A stretch of DNA of 10,592 nucleotides, from assembly GCA_018812465.1 (NCBI GenBank), contig JAHJCS010000224.1, forward strand, positions 1 through 10,592, written 5' to 3'. Positions within the stretch are counted from its first letter, which is position 1. Each line of letters begins with the position of its first letter. This document shows positions 6,121 to 10,592 of this stretch, one piece after another. This DNA is from Nanobdellota archaeon. Lineage in GTDB: Archaea > Nanobdellota > Nanobdellia > Woesearchaeales > UBA12501. Both the position numbers and the translations under genes were made by a program. A model generated the notes under the pieces. It did not search any database, had not been told where the DNA came from, and saw nothing but the letters and a program-made list of their open reading frames with translations.

Positions 6121-7411
6121 CTAATATCTTAGACCATCTATAGAACACATTCTCTGCATCTTTCTGTCTTATAGAATGGAAAAGGTCATTTCTCAGGTCT
6201 TTTGAGACTGGGTACATCTGGTCAGACCACCAGTATCCATAAGATAATATTCCGTCTATATGGTAATTGCCTTCATAAATCGCCCTGAACAGGGCTTCAT
6301 ATCCAAGAGCCTGCTCTTTCCAGTCTTTGGTGTAAGAATCATCACGTATTGAAGGTTCAATCCAGCCGTTCTTTAGGCTTCCATCATAGCTTGGGATAAG
6401 GATGCTTAAGTATATCTTCTTTGACTTGATGTTTTTCCATCCATCCTGTGATAAGAAAGTCCTGAAATGGCTTGTTATATCATCAAGATCCTCTGATTTG
6501 ACATCAGAGAATATATCTTTTTGGATATAATCTGCGTTTGGATCAAGCTGTACCAGGACAAAATCAACATCATCATCAGCTGTGAAAGAAGGGTCTCCTG
6601 CAAACCTGAATGCTTGGGCAAATCCTATCTCACCAGAGAACTTCTCTCTCACTTTAGGGATGAGCTGTTTGTATCTCTCATTTAGCTCAGGAATGCTTGC
6701 CCAGTACTCAAAAGCAAAATCAGTGGGATTTATTATTATTGCATCCACTCCTGCATCCTGGGCTTTCTTTGCCTCTTCAAGCATCTTAGTCTCCCACTGG
6801 GGAAACATCTTATTGAGAAGCTCAGTCTTATCAGGATAATCTGCTGCCTTGACATAAGCAGTGTCCTTTGTATCCATACTGAAAGCCTTCTTGTAGGTAT
6901 ACTCAGGATCATAAAGATTTAGCGTGAGAAGCACCATGTTCTGGGAATGTCCTTTTGCAGATTGGACAATTCTTTTCATCTCATCCTGGCTGATCTCTAT
7001 TGCTCCTGGAGCATTGAGGTCCTTTGCAGGTTTTATGATCAAATCAGAATCATATATGACGAAGTCTGTCAGGAAAAGAGCATTGCTGCCTATGGTCTCA
7101 AGCCTCAGCATGGAGGAGTCAACCAGTTTCCGGTTATCTTCTCCTAAATCAATGAACTCATGAGGATTCCCCCAATAATCTGCCATCCCAACACCAAAGA
7201 CCATTCCTTGCTTTGGCTGGAAGTCATGTGCTGGGATATAATCCAGGTCATGATACTCAAAAGGCCCCAGCACAGCTGGCTTTTCGCACCATGGCGGCCA
7301 TGGGCCTGTCCAGCCTCCTGGGGGGCACGGAAAAACAGCAAAGAAAGTTATAAGAGAAACAAGAACAAGTGATATCAATAATATCAGGATGATCTTCATA
7401 TACCTCTTCAT
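6116..7411 (-). CDS. Membrane-anchored extracellular protein, probable TIM-barrel glycosidase fold
   Basis: A 431-residue protein. Residues about 6-27 form one long hydrophobic helix (IILILLISLVLVSLITFF), a signal anchor or uncleaved signal. A Pro/Gly/Trp-rich linker follows (PPGGWTGPWPPWCEKP, 29-44). The rest looks like alternating beta strands and helices: MVLLTLNLYDPE, DAIIINPTDFAFEYW, IGFAQAFRFAGDP, VDFVLVQLDPNADY, KIYLSILIPSYDG, and near the C-terminus IDGILSYGYWW. Such strand-end acidic and aromatic residues are typical of glycoside hydrolase TIM barrels, but I cannot name a family or the catalytic pair. Polysaccharide or glycan hydrolysis outside the cell is only a guess. The ATG at 7411 is about 26 nt from a TATA box, so it is probably leaderless. 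ATG 7399 is an alternative that would remove 4 residues. Confidence 0.7.
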   Translation of the reverse strand: MKRYMKIILILLISLVLVSLITFFAVFPCPPGGWTGPWPPWCEKPAVLGPFEYHDLDYIPAHDFQPKQGMVFGVGMADYWGNPHEFIDLGEDNRKLVDSSMLRLETIGSNALFLTDFVIYDSDLIIKPAKDLNAPGAIEISQDEMKRIVQSAKGHSQNMVLLTLNLYDPEYTYKKAFSMDTKDTAYVKAADYPDKTELLNKMFPQWETKMLEEAKKAQDAGVDAIIINPTDFAFEYWASIPELNERYKQLIPKVREKFSGEIGFAQAFRFAGDPSFTADDDVDFVLVQLDPNADYIQKDIFSDVKSEDLDDITSHFRTFLSQDGWKNIKSKKIYLSILIPSYDGSLKNGWIEPSIRDDSYTKDWKEQALGYEALFRAIYEGNYHIDGILSYGYWWSDQMYPVSKDLRNDLFHSIRQKDAENVFYRWSKILG

Positions 7412-7432
7412 GGATGTAATATTCTCTGATAA

Positions 7433-7444
7433 TTATTTAAATAT
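7433..7444 (-). promoter_or_regulatory. TATA box upstream of the anchored protein
   Basis: On the minus strand the sequence reads AATATTTAAATAATT. Its centre (about 7438) lies 26-27 nt from the ATG at 7411, fitting a leaderless transcript. Confidence 0.5.
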
Positions 7445-7556
7445 TTCTATTTTGGGCTCATATGCATAACAGTGTCATATCCTGCAAGCGTTAATCTATC
7501 TCATCCTCCATAAGAAAACCATAAAGAACTTAAATCCTGTCTTAGCCCATGCATGT

Positions 7557-7792
7557 TCATCCTATTATTTTCTTTGCATAGCTGATAATTCTGTCAAAAT
7601 CCTTTTTATTTGCCTGTTATGACCTGGATAAATGCAACTTTTACTTTGATACCTCATCGTATGATATCCTTGGTTTGCCAGATGATTTTCTATAATGAAT
7701 CAGCCAGATCTCTTTCTATTTAGTATGATCTTTCTTGAGCCATGAACACAATCGTTCCTATCAGTAATATACCCTGTTCTTTTTATCTCCAT
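7557..7792 (-). pseudogene. Decayed YdeI/OmdA-family gene
   Basis: Successive frames on the minus strand spell a broken protein. It opens with MEIKRTGYITDRNDCVH (7792 to 7742), then shifts frame to WLKKDHTK (7742-7719). A TAG stop follows (7718-7716), then KEIWLIHYRKSSGKPRIS and YDEVSK to a TAA at 7643-7641. Living YdeI/OmpD-associated (OmdA) proteins read like LYVTDRNEWREWL.KNH..KKEIWL.YYKK.SGKP.I.YDEAVEEALCFGWIDS, so the order and spacing match the N-terminal 50 residues. The GWIDS block and the remainder are missing. A later short frame (NKKDFDRIISYAKKIIG, ending 7557) may be its C-terminus or other debris. At least one frameshift, one nonsense codon and a deletion are needed, so the gene is dead. 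Confidence 0.6.
7606..7637 (-). repeat. 32-nt segment similar to a gene end at 10542-10573
   Basis: On the minus strand this encodes AFIQVITGK-stop. The gene fragment at the right edge ends ALIHIITGK-stop, and the two 32-nt stretches agree at about 27 positions, including the stop codon. The copy here lies inside a stretch of gene debris. It looks like the C-terminal end of a paralogue left behind after decay. Confidence 0.4.
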
Positions 7793-7851
7793 GTTTTCTT
7801 GTATACTAATCAAGATCTATAAAACCTTCTGACAGTGCAGTCTTCAATAGA

Positions 7852-9570
7852 TCAAGAAGACACCCTTTTGATGTATGGTCCTAAGACCATCTCTTTGTAA
7901 GCCTTGCCTGCAGGCACTCTCGGAAAGAGTATCTCCTCTTTATCTGTGATGACTTCAAGAAAACAAGGCCCATCTGAACCTAAAAGTCTTGCAATCCCCT
8001 GTTTTAGATCTTTCTGATCACTTATCCTTTCTGCATAGTTAAACCCAAAAGTCTCAGCAACTCTGGCAAAGTTTATATCCTTTCTTCTTTCAGTTCCTGT
8101 CCTGGTACCTTCATAAGACGCATCCTGAAGATTGACCACCATGCCATCGCTCAGATTATTAAGCATCAATATCTTGATGGGCAGATCTAATGAGGCTATT
8201 GTATGCAGTTCTCCAAGATTCATCCTAATGCTGCCATCACCATCGATAGCTAATACAGTGGATTGTGGATTCGCAAAATAAACACCTATTGCAGTAGGCA
8301 TGGCAAATCCCATTGTGCCATATGATCCTGAAGTCATGAACGATTTTGGCCTTTGCATGTTCAAATACTGCGCTGCAAGCATCTGATGGTTTCCCACGCC
8401 TGTTGTTATCTTGATATCTGGGTCATCATAATCAGATAACAGATCCATAACTTCAGCAGATTGTATTGTATTTGAATCTCTATTATAATCCAGCGGCCAT
8501 GATCTTTTGAGATCCTTTGCTCTTTGCTGCCATTCTTTGATATCTAACTGTATGTTGTTCTTTTTTGCATATTCCAATAGATCTTCCAATGCAACAGAAG
8601 CATCACCTATAAAAGAGAATTTTGGGGATCTTTCACTCCTTATCTGATGCATCTTTTCAGGATTGATATCAATATATGCGATATCAGAGCCTATACCAAA
8701 ACCCACTTTCTCAGCAACCCTGTCATCCCATCTCACACCAATAGCAAAGAAAAAGTCATTTTCTTGTATTATCATATTGGCATATGGTGTGCCGAACATA
8801 CCAAGCATACCTAAATTCAATTCATCTTTTCCTTGTATGACTCCTTTTGCCATCAGCGTATTCACTGAGGGTATTCTCAGATAATCATTGAATTCTCTTA
8901 CTGCTCTGCTTCCTTCTTCTGAATTAAGGCCTCCTCCCAGGTAAAGCAAAGGCCTTCTTGATTTCAACAGCAGATTGAAGAACTCTTTGCATTGCTGTTC
9001 GCTTAGATGTTTATCATCACTATACACCTTTTTGAAGTAATCATTATCAGTTCCGCGATAACTGTGTTCTCTCTGCTGTTTGTCAAGAGGGAAATCTATC
9101 ACTACCGGGCCAGGCCTTCCTGATCTGGCAAAGTGATATGCATCTTTCACTATTGATTCAATATCCTGGTCATTTGACAGCTGAATGACCCTTTTAGCAG
9201 CTTCCCTAAAAACCCCTTCTACAGATATGTGCTGGAAGGAGTCAGTCCCTATCTTATTCTCAGGAACCTGGCCTGCAAATACAATCAAGGGTATGCTATC
9301 ACCATAAGCATCAGCAACACTTGTTAAAGTATTGGTTATTGCAGGGCCTGAAGTCACTATAGCTACACCCACTTTATCGCTAGATCTAGAATAACCTGCT
9401 GCAGAGAATGCTGATGCTTGCTCATTCGAATTGATGACTATTTGGATACCACTCTTATTAAGCGCATGGAACACAGGCAATATTGCCGCTCCAGTATACC
9501 CAAATATATGTTTCACATCTAGATCCTCTAGACTTCTGACTAAAACCTCTGCTCCGTTTAACCTTTCCAT
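7852..9570 (-). CDS. Acetolactate synthase catalytic (large) subunit-like
   Basis: A 572-residue ThDP enzyme that aligns end to end with AHAS large subunits. AHAS condenses two pyruvates, or pyruvate and 2-oxobutyrate, at the first common step of Val/Leu/Ile synthesis. GYTGAAILPVFHAL is at 24-37. NEQASAFSAAGY (49-60) holds the catalytic Glu50. VTSGPAITN is at 72-80, RWDDR at 280-284, and SYGTMGFAMP at 416-425. The ThDP motif runs from GDGS at 444-447 to NN at 471-472. After it comes GMVVNLQ (476-482), where anabolic AHAS has GMV.QWQ; Leu481 replaces the Trp that favours 2-oxobutyrate. No regulatory subunit (ilvN) or other ilv gene is adjacent. ATG 9570 has a perfect Shine-Dalgarno sequence, unlike the leaderless genes nearby. 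Expression is probably controlled by the upstream Val/Leu/Ile leader peptide. A related ThDP enzyme with another substrate remains possible. Confidence 0.9.
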   Translation of the reverse strand: MERLNGAEVLVRSLEDLDVKHIFGYTGAAILPVFHALNKSGIQIVINSNEQASAFSAAGYSRSSDKVGVAIVTSGPAITNTLTSVADAYGDSIPLIVFAGQVPENKIGTDSFQHISVEGVFREAAKRVIQLSNDQDIESIVKDAYHFARSGRPGPVVIDFPLDKQQREHSYRGTDNDYFKKVYSDDKHLSEQQCKEFFNLLLKSRRPLLYLGGGLNSEEGSRAVREFNDYLRIPSVNTLMAKGVIQGKDELNLGMLGMFGTPYANMIIQENDFFFAIGVRWDDRVAEKVGFGIGSDIAYIDINPEKMHQIRSERSPKFSFIGDASVALEDLLEYAKKNNIQLDIKEWQQRAKDLKRSWPLDYNRDSNTIQSAEVMDLLSDYDDPDIKITTGVGNHQMLAAQYLNMQRPKSFMTSGSYGTMGFAMPTAIGVYFANPQSTVLAIDGDGSIRMNLGELHTIASLDLPIKILMLNNLSDGMVVNLQDASYEGTRTGTERRKDINFARVAETFGFNYAERISDQKDLKQGIARLLGSDGPCFLEVITDKEEILFPRVPAGKAYKEMVLGPYIKRVSS

Positions 9571-9576
9571 TTTTAT

Positions 9577-9584
9577 ACCTCCTT
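9577..9584 (-). promoter_or_regulatory. Perfect Shine-Dalgarno sequence of the AHAS gene
   Basis: AAGGAGGT lies 6 nt before ATG 9570. It can be covered by a local hairpin, TTTCCT-GTA-AGGAGG (9592-9578, 6 pairs of which 2 are G-U). The TTTCCT arm also has a rival upstream partner, AGGAAA. Confidence 0.85.
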
Positions 9585-9586
9585 AC

Positions 9587-9721
9587 AGGAAAACTAAACC
9601 GGCCCAGAATGTGTTCTGCTATAAACAGTAGAATTTGCACACTTGAGCCGGAATTTTCCTATACTCAAGCGATTAGCACTACGACTACTACGACCAAAAG
9701 AGTCATGATATAGTTAGTGCT
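9587..9721 (-). promoter_or_regulatory. Candidate ilv attenuator with mutually exclusive stems
   Basis: Minus-strand pairings, 5' to 3'. First, AGCACTA (9721-9715) pairs with TAGTGCT (9681-9675), inside the leader ORF. Second, CTTGAG (9669-9664), which contains the leader stop TGA, pairs with CTCAAG (9647-9642). Third, CCGGCTCA (9651-9644) pairs with TGGGCCGG (9606-9599, one G-U) and is followed by TTTAGTTTT. This third stem is extendable by AGGAAAA (9660-9654) with TTTTCCT (9593-9587). The second and third stems share CTCA 9647-9644 and exclude each other. This matches antiterminator/terminator logic: a ribosome at the leader stop masks CTTGAG and lets the terminator-like stem form, while a ribosome stalled at Val codons leaves CTTGAG free. 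A translational version acting on the Shine-Dalgarno sequence is also possible. Confidence 0.65.
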
Positions 9722-9733
9722 GTTATTTAACAT
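9665..9733 (-). CDS. Branched-chain leader peptide (22 aa)
   Basis: ATG 9733-9731 to TGA 9667-9665. The peptide begins MLNNSTNYIMT, and residues 12-21 read LLVVVVVVLI before a final Ala. Twelve of 22 residues are Leu, Val or Ile, ten of them consecutive. Six Val codons run together (GTC GTA GTA GTC GTA GTG). It precedes an acetolactate synthase gene by 94 nt, the same context as the bacterial ilvB and ilvG leader peptides, which sense charged Val/Leu/Ile tRNA by ribosome stalling. The TATA box at 9753-9767 predicts transcription starting at or next to this ATG, so the peptide would be read from a leaderless message. An internal ATG (9706) would give a 13-residue version. Its function is presumably its translation, not its product. 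Confidence 0.75.
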   Translation of the reverse strand: MLNNSTNYIMTLLVVVVVVLIA

Positions 9734-9752
9734 AATAGGAGTAATACATCAT

Positions 9753-9767
9753 AAGTATTTAAATATT
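9753..9767 (-). promoter_or_regulatory. TATA box of the ilv leader
   Basis: On the minus strand the box reads AATATTTAAATACTT. Its centre (about 9760) is 27 nt from the leader ATG at 9733. The DUF5654 promoter carries almost the same core, ATTTAAATACTTAT, which supports both. A second AT-rich run, GTTAAATAAC (9731-9722), is less well placed. Confidence 0.6.
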
Positions 9768-9780
9768 GCTAAAATTGTGT

Positions 9781-9793
9781 ATAACCAGGTTAT
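9781..9793. promoter_or_regulatory. Perfect 13-bp palindrome, possible operator
   Basis: ATAACC-A-GGTTAT is a perfect inverted repeat with one central base, 14 bp upstream of the ilv leader TATA box. Position and symmetry suit a dimeric activator or repressor of the Lrp or MarR kind. A half-site, ATAACC, recurs at 9875-9880. No regulator gene is present in the window. Confidence 0.4.
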
Positions 9794-9917
9794 GTTCTCC
9801 AAAGCATTAGCGAGGACGAGCCTTGAGATGGCAAAGAGTTCAAGGTACCATTAGAAAGAATTAACAATCTTTATATAACCTGATTTGCATAAATGATGAT
9901 TCTTTACATTATGTTTC
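9794..9917. other. Noncoding stretch with TATA box and hairpin
   Basis: TTTATATA at 9869-9876 is a TATA-like box readable on both strands. On the minus strand it would start RNA near 9847, reading into a hairpin CCTTGA/TCAAGG (9821-9826 with 9840-9845, 13-nt loop) and then the ilv leader, so it may be a second ilv promoter. On the plus strand it points at ATG codons 9893/9896, opening a 12-13-residue hydrophobic frame antisense to the end of the zinc-ribbon gene. No intact gene is supported. Confidence 0.35.
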
Positions 9918-10022
9918 TCATTTTTTGGGGCTGAACAGAAGGCCTCCAAAGTCATCCAATTCTTTTTTGCATCTGTCACATCTAGTTTTATGGCCATATG
10001 CCCATAGATAGCAGTACATCAT
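9918..10022 (-). CDS. 34-residue zinc-ribbon-like micro-protein
   Basis: The frame opens with two ATGs (10022 and 10019) and ends at TGA 9920-9918. The protein has MMYCYLWAYGHKTRCDRC at the front, and the rest is KKELDDFGGLLFSPKK. The CDRC pair followed by KEL.DFGGL.FSP resembles small archaeal proteins built as C..C.K.L..FG.ILFSPP, a zinc knuckle or half rubredoxin-like ribbon. Cys4 and His11 could complete a metal site. It starts 18 nt after the stop of the DUF5654 gene on the same strand, so it is probably its operon partner. A function cannot be assigned; nucleic-acid or protein binding is typical of such knuckles. Confidence 0.5.
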   Translation of the reverse strand: MMYCYLWAYGHKTRCDRCKKELDDFGGLLFSPKK

Positions 10023-10040
10023 ATAAATGTTTCCGGAATA

Positions 10041-10280
10041 TTACTTTGCCTTCTCAGCGACTTTAGCTATCCATACAGTGGCTATGACTGCTATTATAGT
10101 TATTATTATAGCATAGACCCATGGGCCCCCTGATGAGAGCATGCAAAGTGCTCCTGCTCCTTCTGTTCCGCATGGCCCGACAAACAAAGCTCTTATCGCA
10201 TCATTCCATGCCAGAGCTGCCACAAGGCCGAAAGCTGCTGTTATCAATGCTGCTATTTTTTCTACTACTTCAGATTTCAT
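10041..10280 (-). CDS. DUF5654-like two-helix membrane protein
   Basis: A 79-residue protein. An N-terminal amphipathic start leads into helix 1, KIAALITAAFGLVAALAWND (8-27). A loop with two Cys (37 and 46) in GPCGTEGAGALCML follows, then helix 2, WVYAIIITIIAVIATVWIAK (54-73), and a basic end. The LITAAFGLVAALAWNDAI...F and GPWVYAI..T..AV..T.W blocks are those of DUF5654, a small family seen mostly in archaea and of unknown function. The two loop cysteines could form a disulfide on the outer face. ATG 10280 is supported by AGGGGTGAT 10292-10284 and a TATA box further upstream. The zinc-ribbon micro-gene follows. Confidence 0.8.
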   Translation of the reverse strand: MKSEVVEKIAALITAAFGLVAALAWNDAIRALFVGPCGTEGAGALCMLSSGGPWVYAIIITIIAVIATVWIAKVAEKAK

Positions 10281-10283
10281 TGA

Positions 10284-10327
10284 ATCACCCCTGATAGGGA
10301 CATTCTCAGATTATAAGTATTTAAATT
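10284..10327 (-). promoter_or_regulatory. DUF5654 promoter and ribosome binding site
   Basis: On the minus strand, ATTTAAATACTTATAA (10327-10312) is the TATA region, predicting a start near 10295. GGGGTGAT at 10291-10284 is a Shine-Dalgarno sequence 3 nt before ATG 10280. The TATA core is shared with the ilv leader promoter. Confidence 0.6.
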
Positions 10328-10332
10328 TATCT

Positions 10333-10396
10333 ATGAAACTTGCAGCAGCATTCTTCATCTTCCTTTTCATATTCTGGATATGGATGCTTATTGACT
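10333..10396 (+). pseudogene. Truncated PLDc_N-like gene start
   Basis: ATG 10333 begins MKLAAAFFIFLFIFW and continues IWMLID. This is the first helix and W.WM.ID motif of the same family as the intact gene at 4856. About 38 of 46 nt (10351-10396) match 4955-5000. After ASP-SER the reading frame loses all resemblance and runs to a stop at 10470, so the second helix and the FLG..SIIYYF block are missing. Similarity ends where an unrelated membrane fragment begins. Confidence 0.55.
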
Positions 10397-10528
10397 CTAA
10401 TACTCTCTTTGATACTGATTGCGATCATTCTAAAAGAGAAGATCATAATGTCGCAAATACTTGGTTTTAGTCTAGTATTAGGGGCTATAGGGGGCCAATA
10501 TATATCTGTCTACAAAAAAGAAATAGTC
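10388..10528 (+). pseudogene. C-terminal fragment of an EamA-like transporter
   Basis: In a different frame from the preceding fragment, the plus strand encodes LLTLILSLILIAIILKEK, then IIMSQILGFSLVLGAIGG, then QYISVYKKEIV. The pattern of a hydrophobic helix, [KG]EK-I-x3-Q-x2-G and a glycine-rich last helix is that of the C-terminal end of EamA/DMT-superfamily permeases. Only about 45 residues remain and there is no start codon of its own. The frame runs on to TGA 10556-10558, but the last ten residues lose the resemblance. Confidence 0.5.
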
Positions 10529-10541
10529 TGTTTAAACGCCG

Positions 10542-10592
10542 TTATTTACCTGTTATGATATGGATCAAGGCAAGTCCTAGAATCACAATATA
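10542..10592 (-). CDS. C-terminal end of a gene running off the right edge (partial)
   Basis: The last 16 codons of a minus-strand frame, YIVILGLALIHIITGK, end at TAA 10544-10542. The hydrophobic run and short polar end suggest the last helix of a small membrane protein. A closely similar end (VAFIQVITGK-stop) sits in the debris at 7606-7637, which supports this as real coding sequence. The family is not recognisable from this much. Confidence 0.5.
   Translation of the reverse strand, partial: YIVILGLALIHIITGK

Larger units (their letters stand above)
7445..7851. other. Gene-poor stretch with coding debris
   Basis: Apart from the YdeI/OmdA remnant there is no intact gene here. Another protein-like short frame on the minus strand reads DEHAWAKTGFKFF and then MVFLWRMR before a stop at about 7495. 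Its parent family is not recognised. No tRNA, CRISPR repeat or transposase fragment is seen. The stretch is best described as a graveyard between the anchored-protein gene and the acetolactate synthase gene. Confidence 0.45.

Noticed and set aside
9893..9934. C/D-box guide RNA: ATGATGA box C and CTGA box D
   Set aside because: Only 42 nt apart and no internal D'/C' boxes. The match is short enough to be chance, and it overlaps coding sequence on the other strand.
10141..10470. 109-codon plus-strand frame ending in the PLDc_N-like fragment
   Set aside because: Its first 60 residues are antisense to the DUF5654 gene. Only the part from ATG 10333 resembles a protein family.

Overview
The window is archaeal. 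It carries a Cbf5-type rRNA pseudouridine synthase and a ribosomal operon found only in archaea and eukaryotes (S19e, a PDCD5-family protein, L39e, L31e). Several promoters are TATA-type, with the box about 26 bp upstream of a start codon, so many genes look leaderless. AT-rich DNA, small membrane genes of the PLDc_N and DUF5654 type and lysine-rich tails on ribosomal proteins suggest a DPANN lineage (Woesearchaeota/Pacearchaeota-like). That placement is inference.

Layout. 1-1090 (+): the tail of an upstream gene, then a Tat-signal protein with an HExxH zinc motif. 1139-2131 (-): cbf5, divergent from an adenylate-kinase-like gene (2206-2793, +) across a near-symmetrical TATA box. 2798-4393 (-): the tightly packed operon rps19e, pdcd5, rpl39e, rpl31e, with 1-nt gaps or a short overlap and a hairpin-bearing leader. 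4484-4823: no gene, but two adjacent fold-back elements (4512-4640 and 4669-4767), each with a long closing stem and two inner hairpins. 4856-6017 (+): a two-gene membrane operon (PLDc_N-like two-helix protein and DUF1385/YqhQ). 6116-7411 (-): a membrane-anchored extracellular protein, probably a TIM barrel. 7412-7851: gene debris, including a decayed YdeI/OmdA-family gene. 7852-9570 (-): a catalytic acetolactate synthase (AHAS) subunit. 9918-10280 (-): a 34-residue zinc-ribbon micro-gene and a DUF5654 membrane protein. 10333-10592: joined remnants of a PLDc_N-like and an EamA-like gene, then the last 16 codons of a gene that runs off the window.

The standout is upstream of the AHAS gene. A TATA box at 9753-9767 predicts a transcript starting at a 22-codon leader ORF (9733 down to 9665). 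Its codons 12-21 encode ten consecutive branched-chain amino acids (LLVVVVVVLI). The leader stop codon lies inside one arm of a hairpin (9669-9664 with 9647-9642). That hairpin is mutually exclusive with a GC-rich stem (9651-9644 with 9606-9599) followed by a U-rich run. A further alternative pairing covers the perfect AAGGAGGT Shine-Dalgarno sequence of the AHAS gene. This is the architecture of a bacterial ilv leader-peptide attenuator, but in an archaeal genome and starting from a leaderless message. I know of no experimentally established leader-peptide attenuator in Archaea, so this is the best candidate for a previously undescribed system here.
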